A stretch of DNA of 64,000 bases from Oscarella lobularis (GCF_947507565.1 NC_089189.1:1550001-1614000); one strand, 5' to 3'. Shown: positions 53,990 through 63,969, counted from the stretch's first letter. The notes: generated from the letters alone by a model not told the origin. Translations and numbers: made by a program.

Positions 53990-54398
53990 GTGATCTTCTC
54001 ACTGTGGCCGTGCCTTTGTTCATTTACGCAATCTGAGAAAGACGCGCCTTACGACGTCATTACAAGTCAAGCACTGGATTCACCGGGAAGAACAAGAGAA
54101 TATCCTGAGAAGAATCTACGGAGAGCTAAAGACGGGAGGACGGTTGGGGTTCACGACAACACGAGACATGACGCGATACGCTCGCGACGTATCAGCGACT
54201 CAGTACGAAAATTCGTACGACGATTTCCTATGCGCTATCGGATGGGCTTTACGGCCTTTTCCTAATTCGAAAAAAAAAATTCTCAAGGACGTGGGCTTTG
54301 AAATCGTTTTTAGCGTTAAAGAGGAAAGGGACTATTTGCTTCCGAACTATGAAGCTTGGCGGACGTGGTGGGAGGCCGACGAGCCTTGGTTGCTCTAG
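53990..54398 (+). CDS. Class I SAM-dependent methyltransferase, C-terminal part
   Basis: EKDAPYDVITSQAL, then (after a shift) HWIHREEQENILRRIYGELK and TGGRLGFTTTRD are the motif IV-V region of small-molecule methyltransferases. The end (DVGFEIVFSVKEERDYLLPN to a TAG at 54396) matches their C-terminus. The shift sits at AAGCACTGGATT and could be explained by loss of five bases from a CACTG tandem. The SAM-binding N-terminal exons are probably upstream near 53850-53940 but cannot be joined with confidence. Substrate unknown. Confidence 0.6.
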
Positions 54399-54435
54399 CG
54401 CCGCTCGCGTGATCGAAGACAAGGAGACTATACGA

Positions 54436-54500
54436 GATAAATGGTAGAGCATTTACCTTCTAAGTAAATGGTTGTAGGTTCAATTCCTGCTGGATGTTTT
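54436..54500 (+). tRNA. trnR: Mitochondrial tRNA-Arg(UCU), 5' truncated
   Basis: Anticodon arm TTTAC-CTTCTAA-GTAAA has anticodon TCT. The T arm is GTAGG-TTCAATT-CCTGC. Part of the D arm (AATGGTAGAGC) is present, but the 5' acceptor strand does not pair with TGGATGT and seems replaced by nuclear sequence. The truncation marks the left junction of the mitochondrial insert, near 54436. Confidence 0.6.
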
Positions 54501-54506
54501 AATAAA

Positions 54507-54562
54507 ATTGACTAAAAATTTTTTATTTCTTTGGTTAAGTGAGTTCAAATCTCACAGTCGAT
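54507..54562 (+). tRNA. tRNA-like fragment, mitochondrial
   Basis: ATTGACT (54507) pairs with AGTCGAT (54556), and a T arm GTGAG-TTCAAAT-CTCAC is clear. Only about 25 nt remain for D and anticodon arms, too short for a normal tRNA, so it is either an armless variant or has an internal deletion. Confidence 0.35.
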
Positions 54563-54564
54563 AA

Positions 54565-55304
54565 ATGTTACATCAATATCATCCTTATCACTTAGTAGAT
54601 CCAAGCCCATGGCCCTATATAGGTGGTTGTGGAGCTTTATTTACTACTATTGGGGCTGTAATGTATTTTCATTATAATCAAGCTTGAGTAGTACTTTTAG
54701 GGTTAACTACAATGATCGTATGATGGCGAGATGTAATTAGAGAGTCTACTTTTCAAGGACACCACACATTAATAGTAAAACAAGGATTAAAGTATGGAAT
54801 GATCTTATTAATAATTTCAGAAGTTTGTTTTTTCTTTTCGTTTTTTTGAGCTTTCTTTCATAGTAGCTTAGCACCTGCTATAGAAATAGGAGCAGTTTGA
54901 CCACCTAAGGGAGTTGACGTATTGAACCCATTTTCTGTTCCTTTATTAAATACAGCTGTTTTATTAAGTTCAGGGGCAACTGTAACTTGAGCTCATCATG
55001 GTATTATTAGTGGTAAAAGAAAAGAAGCAATAATAGGGTTAACATTAACTGTAGTATTAGGTATATTATTTACAAGTTTACAAGCAATGGAGTATTATGA
55101 GGCTCCTTTTGCTATATCAGACTCAGTATATGGTTCAACTTTCTTCGTAGCCACAGACTTTCATGGTCTCCATGTAATAATCGGAACAACATTTTTAATG
55201 GTATGTTTAGTAAGATTGATAGCATACCAATTAACCCGACACCATCACTTTGGATTTGAGGCCTCAGCCTGATATTGACATTTTGTGGATGTAGTTTGAT
55301 TGTT
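54565..55304 (+). pseudogene. cox3: Mitochondrial cox3 in nuclear context, 3' truncated
   Basis: Using TGA as Trp, an unbroken frame runs from ATG 54565 through segments such as [52 protein letters not shown] and [13 protein letters not shown] to WLF at 55304, missing about the last ten codons. Composition is AT-rich, unlike neighbours. Cytochrome c oxidase subunit III is always mitochondrial in animals, so this is a recent nuclear mitochondrial insert (numt) or a chimeric contig. The standard code would stop it many times, so it is not expressed here. Confidence 0.9.
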
Positions 55305-55656
55305 TCGGACGGTTTTGGCTTGGCTTGGGCTATTTCTCAGTGAGTGGGAATGGGAAAGACAATTTGCTTGGGATCCAAAATTCTATTAGGTACATATGTG
55401 AGCATATCAAAGCGTTCTGCATGTTTGCTACGCATTTTCACGAACTGACTACCCTCGCCGATGTTATGCTATCATCGGTCAAGAATAGTCATGTTACAGC
55501 CATTACTGGCTCGCTGACGCTTTTGTATAAGGTCAAGTCAGGTACTATTTTCACGAGAGTTTGGTGCATTCTTAGTTTCATTATTTAGGTGTTTGTGACC
55601 AGAGTTTTGGCATTCACGTTTCTGAGATTGCTCACTTTCCTCGTCACGTCGTCGAG
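55305..55656 (+). pseudogene. MSH2: MSH2 C-terminal ATPase fragment
   Basis: Directly after cox3, exon 55305-55339 reads [10 protein letters not shown], exon 55390-55541 [20 protein letters not shown] and on, exon 55589-55656 [20 protein letters not shown]. This is the ATPase core of mismatch-repair protein MSH2, with proper GT-AG introns. The Walker A/B exons are missing: the sequence before DGFG is mitochondrial. No final exons follow, since the SMARCC start codon is 52 bp away. It is either a chimera or a truncated copy. Confidence 0.8.
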
Positions 55657-55707
55657 GTGACAATTATTAAGTTGGGTGTGACGTCACGCGCGTGGGCATT
55701 GCCAAAG

Positions 55708-56207
55708 ATGGCGGTCAGGAAAAAAGAGACGGAGGACCGAATTTGAAGCACTACGAGTCGCCAGACGTCGTCGCCTTGTTCGACGGAGTTCGCAACTGGC
55801 TCATGAATAACGTGAAAAAGGTGAGGCTCCGCTCGAGGAACGCAGACGCTCGCGCTCATCCGAATCGCCTCCCCGCAGCACGTCCAAGCCGATCCGCCGA
55901 CCAATGAAGCTCTAGCAACACTCGCCTGTTCACTCTTCCAAGAGGTAACCCGAGCTTCGCGCGATCGATTTCTCGCCTCCGAGTTTCTCGTTGCACAGGA
56001 CTCGCTCGGAAAAGGCGCGACGAGTCGTCCAATGACGCGAATTCCGGCGAAACTCTTCGCCGATTACGCGCCGGGCTCTGCCAGGCGCTCGCGATCGCCT
56101 ATCGAACGAAAGCGGAGCAGTCGTGGAGACAATTCGACTTTCAAAGTCCGTCGCGAGTCGATAAGAACGTCGAGAAGCTGGCGGCCGTGGAACAAACGCT
56201 GGTAGAG
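55708..56207 (+). CDS. SMARCC1: SMARCC (BAF155/170, SWI/SNF subunit) N-terminal exons
   Basis: Exon 55708-55820 begins MAVRKK and, after one missing base in an A run, [16 protein letters not shown] and [14 protein letters not shown]. Exon 55879-55944 reads [20 protein letters not shown]. Exon 55999-56207 reads [19 protein letters not shown] and, after a second shift, [20 protein letters not shown] and [15 protein letters not shown]. This is the start of the SWI/SNF core subunit SMARCC. Later exons (SWIRM, SANT) are not found downstream. The Met context and short introns look normal. SMARCC1 versus SMARCC2 is a vertebrate split, so the symbol is approximate. Confidence 0.8.
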
Positions 56208-57020
56208 GTAAGAGAAAGAGGAATGTGCTTAGCAATAGAGACGTTAGAGGAGTTTGGATTACGTATTTGAATTAGGAGAATGCTCTAGAGACTCTGTGTA
56301 TATCATTTCTTGAAGAACTGTCCTAGCCTCCTCTATACGACAGGCAGTCAATAGGAGAGGATTTTGTTATGATGTCGTTGTTTCTTTACTGACGTTTCCT
56401 GTTTACATACGCGATGACGTCGTCGATAAGTTGGAGTCATTGCACAGTCTCATAAATGTACTGATTTATAAAACATTTACCTGTTCAATGAGTGTGTTGT
56501 CTTCATACAAAAAACAGCGCAGCGGCTCGTCGTCTTGTCGATAAGCTAACTAACTTGGATACGAAAGGGATACGAAGACTGTTCTACTGCACATTCTAAC
56601 CAAGTAAAGCGAGCGGGCCCGAATCAATTTTATAGATCGACTCGCACCGTCGCAAAGTGAAAACCCACTACTATGAACTTGGCGTCTTTATAACGCAACC
56701 CTAGATCATAGTAGTGTACCTACTACAACTTTGCTCGGCATTTTCAGTTATCGTAGAGTGTCCTCTAGCTGCACTGGTCGAGGTTGCAGAACGTTCACAT
56801 GCTCTAGGCTGTACTACTAAAAAAACTTACCGTTGCCTTTCGATACGACATAAACGGAACAGCGCCAATCTGAATCAAAAGCCAGGTATCTTCTTCATAA
56901 GGCTCGTCACAACCCGCAACTACAATATTGGGCCTAAAGCGGCTCATCGGCACCTAAGAAGCTCGAATGGCATCGCTACTGTAGCCAGTAGCGAGAAAAA
57001 TCAAACAAAATAATATAAGA
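56208..57020. other. No supported gene
   Basis: Could be SMARCC intron sequence, but no later SMARCC exon follows. A plus-strand frame at 56714-57013 has no recognised motif. Confidence 0.4.
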
Positions 57021-57024
57021 TTAC

Positions 57025-57121
57025 CGTCTCGCTGGTCCTTTCCTCGAGTCTTTGATTCAGATCCTCAAGAGACTTCTCAGATAGGAGAAGCAAGGGGCCA
57101 GCATCGGTAAAAGACAACTGA
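57025..57121 (-). CDS. Coiled-coil exon, unknown gene
   Basis: On the minus strand this reads QLSFTDAGPLLLLSEKSLED then LNQRLEERTSET, ending at a GTAATC donor. The heptad-like leucines suggest a coiled coil. No companion exon is identified. Confidence 0.35.
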
Positions 57122-57390
57122 GAGTGAGGAACAATTAATATGTTATTCATAGTTGATACTGCTAGGCTAAAACCAAAAGAGACTTCGTTTTACTCGTATT
57201 CACAGGGGCGTCGCCGGCGTCGCCACCCACCCTTCCCTATCACGTGAGTTTTGTGACGTCACATGCACATGCCCCTTTATCCGGGGCTATTGCGTTCTCG
57301 AACCTTCGATTTCAGTCACTCAACGGCTCTCAACGGCTCTCAACGGCTCGTTTATATGTCGACCAAAAGACCGAAACTCAATGGTGGATA

Positions 57391-57724
57391 AGCTTACTGT
57401 TGGGCTGCCCGAGATGAATCGGTTTCTGCTTCAGGCTTTCCTTTTCCTCGCATCCGGAAAGAAAGACAAGCAGACTCATCATGGCGTCTAACCTGCGAAA
57501 CAGATGAGGCAGACGAATCGACGTACAATTACGAATGGTGGCAAGTTAGCGAAGGCGACTGTATTCTCTTTGGGAGAAGTCCACACATAACACGGACAGT
57601 GAAAGCGGACCCATCTACTTTGTTCTTCTTCTGTGTTGTTTCGTCAACACAATTGTCCTCGCCTTCCGTCAGAGTTTCCGATTTGGTTGAAATTGGAGGA
57701 GGAGGCAAGCTTATCGCCATAGAA
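57391..57724 (+). CDS. Uncharacterised frame
   Basis: From about 57391 a frame reads GFPFPRIRKERQADSSWRL, DEADESTYNYEWWQVSEGDC and LFGRSPHITRTVKADPS up to TAG near 57722. The minus-strand frame at 57529-57720 is its shadow or the reverse. No start Met in this frame, so it would be an exon. GDCILFGRSPH faintly recalls FHA domains, but I would not claim it. Confidence 0.3.
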
Positions 57725-57875
57725 TGACAGAAATTAATTAATCAATTTATTGGGTTGTTTAGGCAAGAGTGCTTTGGACAGTTGGCCCTATTGCGGGACA
57801 AAGGAGAAGGTCACGCATGGAAAAGTGAGGAGATTACGTGAGATTACGGATTTAGTACAGGATGTATGTGCTTAG

Positions 57876-59253
57876 AGATACCCAGCGCCTTCAGAGTTGG
57901 GCGCAGCCACTGGTGCGACGATTAGGCGAAAGGAGTTCTTTGATGAGATCAAAAATCAGATGCCGGCAACGGTGTTTGATGAGATCTTAGCTGCTATTGA
58001 TTCTAAGACGTCAAGTGCGGTTAAACTGCCTTTGCCGTCTGATGCTGCAGAGCACTTGATTGGCGCTCTGCTAGCTCACAAATTTAAAACGCGGGAACGA
58101 GCAGCTTACCTCTTTTCAGAGTCAATGAGTGCACTGCTGCGAGAAGCGTCCTTGCCTGAATTTTCAGCTGAAGAAGTGTGTCTGCGTGATCCTAATCGAA
58201 AAAATAAAGAGAAATGCTTTGTTGACTGTAGTGTCTACAGTCTAAGTCCTCCCTCCTTGAATAGCCCAAACCAAGGATACCCGCTACTCATTTGCGAATG
58301 GAAAAGCGGCCAGGATGCGACTGAAGAAGCGGCGCTTGCACAGGCACTTCGGGGTTACGAAATATGGAGAGATGGGCTGACGTCGAGAGGCCTATACGAA
58401 CCCTGGAATCACCACTTTCCTGCTTTCTGTGAGAGAAAGCCTTTTTCTTTATGCAGTCACTACATCTGTATTCAACGGTTCCTTGCTCATATCTTATACC
58501 AAGCTCGGTGAATTTTCAGCAGACAAAGCTGCTACCCTTCCTGATAATTGCGAGAAAGTGACGCCCTTTCTGGAGCGTCTTGCATTCGGCATCAAATCAC
58601 TAGGCACGTGGATCAAGCAACATTTGGTGTCTTCTTTGCCGGCCTCGAAAACGTTGCCGTTCGAACCGATCTATTTCTCAACTGCTTATAAGTACGAAAG
58701 AGCTATCAAGGCCAAAGTATTTGAAGCAGTGGAAAAAAATTCAGTCACACGACGAGAGGTCATTATCAAATTTTTCCCGGAAGATGAAGAGGGAGTAATC
58801 TCTAGCTATCCAATTGAAATTCACAATGAAATTTATGATCATTGCGTCACTGCGCAATTATTTGCAATTGAAAGAGAGAAGCGTTTTATGGTGATTGTCT
58901 TGGAGAAAATTGCTGGCTGCAGAACATTAGAAGAAATTCTGAAAAATGAGGAGCTGCAGGATCTTGGAGAGACGATTATTGAACAACTAGAATCGTCTCT
59001 GGATGCTTTTCACAGTCGCGGTTGGGTTCACGGTGATTTCAGAGGACCCAACATTTTGCTAGATAGCGATAACAAAGTCAAAATTGTTGATTTGGACTGG
59101 GCTGGTGAAAAGGGCAAGGTCATATATCCTAGCGAATTGAATTCCATCATCTTTTGGCCGTGTGAAGAGGGTCAGGAGATACAGCCACAGCATGATTTGT
59201 ACTTCCTCGCAGGCTACAAAACAAAAATCTTCAAAATGCTCTTTTCCAACTAG
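57876..59253 (+). CDS. PD-(D/E)XK nuclease-like plus protein kinase (Crinkler-like), split frame
   Basis: After an acceptor (GTGCTTAG) the frame reads to 58511 with a nuclease-like core: CFVDCSVYS, then PLLICEWKSG (D ... ExK) and ALAQALRGYEIW. An overlapping frame from about 58426 to 59253 carries a kinase-like domain: REVIIKFF (lysine), IVLEKIAG, GWVHGDFRGPNILLDSDNKV (HGD instead of HRD) and VDLDWAG (D of DFG), ending PQHDLYFLAGYKTKIFK. The two frames overlap by about 85 nt around 58430, so a small indel splits one gene. REase-plus-kinase fusions are known from Crinkler/CRN-type effectors and transposon-linked proteins in many eukaryotes. Role in the host unknown. Confidence 0.65.
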
Positions 59254-59316
59254 AAATATTCTACTGACAAAGGAGTGAAATTATGTGAAATTATGTGATA
59301 GTATGTGTGACAAGCT

Positions 59317-59735
59317 TTAATTAAATTTTTTCGGATCCGGAACGAGTTGCTTCATTTCCGCTTCCATTTCCGGGACGCGTTTCTTCAATTCTTTCACTTG
59401 AAGTTTAGAACCCTAGGGGGTAAATTAATGACGACGAGACGAGTAACGAGTTGAGTGCAGGCGCTCGAGGACACGTTGTTGCACGAGCGAACGTCGAGCC
59501 GTTCCAAACGTGGACAACGCCCAAAGTAGCCAACCTATTTATCCGTCAGACGAAAGCATCCGGACAAATTCACCGTCGCGACGGAACGAAACAGACCGGA
59601 ATTCGTCGACAGAAGCGCATCGATCCCCCTATCGCTGATCAACACCAGCTTAGATCGAGCCGCGTGAATCCGATGGGCGAAGCGGTGGCGAGAAGCGCGA
59701 GCGATTGATCGGTGATCGCGCTTCCCGTCAGACAC
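59317..59735 (-). pseudogene. Leucine-rich repeat (F-box/AMN1-like) gene end, many frameshifts
   Basis: On the minus strand, LRR pieces of the cysteine-containing type appear in successive frames: GFTRLDLSWC, DRGIDALLSTNSGLFRSVAT, VNLSGCFRLTDK, LATLG, then CPRLERLDVRSCNNVSSSAC. A 35-nt intron (GTTACT to CCCCTAG, 59410-59445) leads to the last exon, GSKLQVKELKKRVPEMEAEM, ending TAA at 59319. At least three one-base shifts fall within 250 bp. Related proteins (FBXL, AMN1) sense or recruit substrates. Confidence 0.55.
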
Positions 59736-59939
59736 TAAGTAACAGAACAGCCACTTGCACTAAATTTGCATAAGCAGGAATCTAAACTAACACACACTAC
59801 TTAGAAAGCGCCCTACTGTCTGTAGTGTAGGAACACTGTGAACTGAAACTACGACATCTTACGAGGAAACAGAAGACTTGAACCTAATTGAAAAACTAAT
59901 TAAAAACCACGTGGATATTTTCTATCCTGAGAGTCTTAC

Positions 59940-60743
59940 TCAGAATTGGCCTTCGTCGTTCGACAGGCGACGAGGTGTAAAGCACATCAGATTTGATTTC
60001 CTGGTGCGACGACGATTATCCGAGCAGAACTTGAATTCTTCCATGACGTTCACAAGTGAACCAATCCCGTTCTCCTCTTCCTCCTCTTCCTCCAGAGAGT
60101 CGGGCTCAATATTTCCTCCGGTACCGCCGCTAGACGTCGGCATCAAGTAGGATTGCGGTAGAACGGCTGGCTGATCTTCCTCTCTAGCATCCGTGGTATT
60201 ATTAAATCAATTAGGTAGCTTTCATTTGAGTCTTACTGCATCCATCGTCTGCTCATTTTCATCAAATGAAACGCGCTGCTTAGCTGTCGAGCCCATCTTC
60301 TTCTGACTGCGAGAAAGTCTCTTCTTTGACTATCACACACTCCCATATACAAAAGATGTACAGTTATATCTCTTTCCTTACAGTTGACGATTGGAGGGAT
60401 AGCTCTGCACGCTAAAATAATCGCTATTAGCCCAGTCCAATACGCAGTACGCGACTCCTATTCCTTACATCAAATTTCAATGACAAGGGCGTCTTTTCAA
60501 GCAGTTTTTGCTGCACAAAAAAAGAACACCAGTCAGGTCCAAAACAAAGAGAGCACCATAAGAACGTGTATCTCACCCTGATAATTAGTTGTCTCTGACT
60601 CTTACTCTTGGATTTTGCGCTAGACGGTTGGTTCACGCCAGCAAGTTTCGTAGTAGGAGATTCCTCTTCCGTTTCCGTTTCCGTCGCTGTCTCCGACGAT
60701 GGCGATGCCGAGTTTTCCTTGAGACTGCTACTGGCCGCCGGAA
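59940..60743 (-). CDS. Ser/Glu-rich nuclear protein with RVSF (PP1-docking) motif, partial
   Basis: Three exons join in frame on the minus strand: 60743-60577 (AVPAASSSLKENSASPSSE, TETETEEES, SSAKSKSKSQRQ), 60329-60237 (KKRLSRSQKKMGSTAKQ, RVSFDENEQTMDA) and about 60188-59940 (EDQPAVLPQSYLMPTS, an EEEEEEE run, RRRTRKSNLMCF, LSNDEGQF, stop). RVSFDE fits the protein phosphatase 1 docking motif found in nuclear and chromosomal regulators. Upstream at 60940-60830 a basic Ser/Arg-rich frame (RKRVIRTLSKQKSSSGSS) is a likely earlier exon. Low complexity, so the family is not identifiable; nuclear location is inferred. Confidence 0.5.
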
Positions 60744-61015
60744 CTGCAAAAGAAACAATCGCCGAGGCTCGGTGCGATCGCGCGAGACTTACAAACGATA
60801 GGTGTGCGCCGCTACGGCGTGTCTAACGTTCGCCGCGCCTCGATCGCCTAGAAATCGAACTGCCGGAGGACGATTTTTGCTTGGAGAGTGTTCGTATTAC
60901 TCGTTTTCGCCTTTTTCCGCTGCTTTCGAGCTGTGTACGTCAACGAGGCGTCTCTCGTGCCTTCCGAACGATCGCTGAGTAACAGTGTAGCACGTGCTTT
61001 GCCTGTGACGCGCGC

Positions 61016-61430
61016 TCTTCCTATTGTGATTGTCCTTCCCTATTTTTTTTCACGATTGTTCTCCTTCTCCTCCCTCTTCCAATAGCTTCCCCCTAACAAA
61101 AAGAAATTAGAAATGAAACCTAGGATTAGAATCCATACCTCGTGTTGTAACTCCTTTCGTCGATCCTCGCTCTTCCTATTTTGATTGCCCTTCCCTATCC
61201 ATTCACGCGGGTTCTCCTTCTCCTCCCTCTTCTAATAGCTTCCCCCTAACCAAGAAAAATTAAAAATGTAGCCTAAAAATAGACTCCATACCTTAGGATA
61301 GTACCCCTTCTTTCAACCACTCCTCGTCCCTATTCGATTGTCCTTCTCCTTGTTTCCTCCACTCTCTTCCAACCAGCCCCCCTAACTAAAGGAAATTTAA
61401 GATAGTTATTGGCCTAAAATTCGACCGTAC
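61016..61430. repeat. Three imperfect tandem repeats of about 130-150 bp
   Basis: Units begin near 61016, 61163 and 61312. Each has a CGATTGTCCTT-type start, TTCTCCTTCTCCTCCCTCTT, CCCCCTAAC and an A-rich, CCATACCT-ending part. On the minus strand each unit has an acceptor-like TTAG before a purine-rich stretch and GTATGG after it, so they could be repeated small exons of an Arg/Glu/Lys-rich protein. The coding idea is weak. Confidence 0.65.
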
Positions 61431-62772
61431 CTTCTGACACTGACTAAATTTCTCGCTCCATCTCCTCCCTACACAAACACACGGGAACCAAAGCCCCTAC
61501 AACACCTAAGAACTACAGTGCACTTATCTGACAGCACTTCCCAAATAAGTCATAGGAATGAGATCAAACTAATGAATGAAAAGAATAAATAAATAATTAT
61601 ATAATATTCCCTGCTCCTCCTAAAAAAACGTACCTGGAGAACTCCAATGTGTGCTAAACTTTTTCTCCTACGCGTGGACGGTTCCAAAAAAAAAAAACCG
61701 AAAAATCGCGTGAACCTCCCTATAGAGAAAACGATGAGCCCCGGGCAGAACGGTACGAAAATCATTAAGAGCGTTACATTCTAGAAACCCCCAACCGCGT
61801 ATGATAGGACGCTCGTATGAGCGAGAAACGCAAAAACGACACCGTCCCCCAACTTCCACCGCGCAACGTGAACGGCCCCTCGAATGCGCCCAAAACCTCG
61901 ACGCAAAGCGTTCGGACTCTGAAACTCGCGCGGGGAGCGAGGGACCCTTCGAACGCGTGTGGGGCCCCCAAACAGGAACGCGCGCAATGAAGCGACACAT
62001 GAACATATAGTTTACCTTTCGCGACACTCAGGTCCTTCCGTAATTCCATTCCTCCCTTTTGAAGCCGTTTTGAGCCGTGCCGAAACCTGACTGTAAACGC
62101 GGCAGTGCCCGTACATGCGTAAGCCCGTATCGTCGCCGCGCGAATTTAAAAAAAAAACTCCGCGAAATATACAAAGATTTTTTCTACGTGGCCAAATACC
62201 TATTTTCTCATCACCTTACCTCGCATAGAAAGCAGCTAAAAAGCTCTCCAAAGCGAAAGCACCGACATACCGGGAAACACGATTTTGTGACGTCAAACCT
62301 CAAATATGTTAACAAGACCCTACACCCAAATTAAACTACACAAAATTCCCTACCAAACACCATCAAAACAATGACCAATTCCCCTAACCTACTATATGGA
62401 ATTAGAGAAGAGAAGCCACTGCATATAATTATCGAGACATAGATCACAAGGAGGAGTTGACGCATGAGACTCCTAAACAACGTTATATGATCAAAAACAT
62501 CAAGACCCTAACTTGTCCTTACGTCTATCGCCTTGGGTGGTCGAGCTTCTTCAGCCTGCACACACATCAAACAATTAAACGTCATCCATTGTCTTCTTAT
62601 TTCGTCGCTGTGCTAAAGAAAAAATAGAGACAAAAAGCTGAAAATATGCTCTAACAGTTCATGACTTATCTGAAGATCCATTGATAATAAAATTCCTAAT
62701 CAAATATAAATCAATAACTCCTTCTAATCTCGTTCTAGACTCGTCAAGCGAGCCTCGCTTTACTTCGATCGT
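61431..62772. other. No supported gene
   Basis: Scattered open frames with no recognised motif. On the minus strand, MELRKDLSVAK from 62049 ends at a GTAAAC donor and could be a first exon. Otherwise nothing. Confidence 0.4.
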
Positions 62773-63069
62773 TTGGAAGACGTGCGAATAAAACGGAAAA
62801 ACTCGTTACGGAAAGCTAAAACCGCGCAAACGAGCCAAAAACAAACGGAAACTATTTCGTGCGCGACGGACCCCATCGATTCACGCGAGAACGACTACAA
62901 AAATAGAGAAAATTCACCTGCACCTATTCCCGTTGCATCCACGGTCGAAAAACTTTCCAATCGGTCGCAAAACCGATTGGAAGTGTACACTTTGGTTCTG
63001 CAAGAAACTCAAAATCACACAATGCAATTCAGAGAAGTAGACAAACCTCATTGCGAGGATTCTGCTTAG
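62773..63069 (+). CDS. Small basic ORF of doubtful reality
   Basis: 98 codons, Lys/Asn/Gln-rich (KRKNSLRKAKTAQTSQKQTE). Its last 23 codons lie inside the left arm of the inverted repeat at 63001. No motif is recognised. Confidence 0.25.
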   Translation: MEDVRIKRKNSLRKAKTAQTSQKQTETISCATDPIDSRENDYKNRENSPAPIPVASTVEKLSNRSQNRLEVYTLVLQETQNHTMQFREVDKPHCEDSA

Positions 63070-63798
63070 TTCCGCCGAAGGATTCGCCGCGAAAACGAAG
63101 CCAGAATCACACATCTAACGCACGCCTGTGAACAATAGATATATAATCACGTGATCACAGTTGTCAAAAATCGATTGAAAAAAGCTAAATCTGAGTACAA
63201 AAAACATTCTATTGAATAATTAACAAGCTGCTACATTGATTTCTGGTCTAAAAAAAGATGAGGTCCCACAATGGGGTACATAGCGGAAGCGAGCCGTAGT
63301 TAGAAGAACAGTCTAAAACAGTAAAACGGCGATTAATAAGCAACTTATGACATAAATAAGTAGCTTATAAACTGATAATTACAGTTACAAAAAGTGAGGC
63401 CCCTCGTTGAGACAAATCGTCTGTAAAAAGCAAAATCGGTGTCCAGAACCATTTCGTCATCTATTCATCGCCGCTCTACTGTTTAAAAACTGTTTTTCTA
63501 ACTATGGCTCACTTCCGCTATGTACCCCATTGTGGGACCTCATCTTTTTTTAGACTAGAAATCAATGTAGACGCTTGTTAATTATGCAATGGGATGTTTT
63601 TGTACCCAGCTTTAGCTTTCTTCAATCGTTTTTTGACAACAGTGATCACGTGATTATATATCTATTGTTCACCGGCGTGCGTTAGATGAGTAATTCTGGC
63701 TTCGTTTCGCAGCGAATCCTTCGGCGGAACTAAGCAGAATCCTCGCGATGAGGTTTGTCTACTTCTCTGAATTGCATTGTGTGATTTTGAGTTTCTTG
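63001..63798. repeat. Large inverted repeat, arms about 320 bp
   Basis: The left arm (about 63001-63331) and right arm (about 63470-63798) are reverse complements with scattered differences: CAAGAAACTCAAAATCACAC vs GTGTGATTTTGAGTTTCTTG at the outer ends, GGGGTACATAGCGGAAG vs CTTCCGCTATGTACCCC inward. A spacer of about 140 bp separates them. This is either a foldback element or an assembly artefact. Confidence 0.85.
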
Positions 63799-63828
63799 AA
63801 TACCTATTCATAAAATTGATTGTTTTAG

Positions 63829-63969
63829 TGGGCTTACGGAGTCACGCTATGGGAGATATTTGGTCTCGGCGTCGAACCCTATCCAGGTGTTCAAAATTAC
63901 GAAATACCAAAGCTATTTCGCGAAAATGGGAGTCCGACTGGATCGACCAAGAGATTGCCCTGATGTTAT
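63829..63969 (+). CDS. Receptor tyrosine kinase exon
   Basis: After the acceptor GTTTTAG the exon reads [20 protein letters not shown] and [12 protein letters not shown]; one extra A then shifts the frame, after which [14 protein letters not shown] runs to a GTAAGC donor at 63970. This is the C-lobe (helix F to G) of a tyrosine kinase with the usual WEIFxLGxxPYPG signature. It is distinct from the Kelch receptor kinases, whose motif is YSYGITLWEI without the PYPG. Other exons lie beyond the window or across the inverted repeat. Confidence 0.75.

Noticed and set aside
54565-55304. Many stop codons in the cox3 frame as signs of decay
   Set aside because: All are TGA at conserved tryptophan positions, so they are read through in the mitochondrial code and are not lesions.
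61550-62049. Overlapping minus-strand frames rich in Phe and Arg
   Set aside because: No conserved motif; only the short MELRKDLSVAK start with a donor is faintly exon-like.
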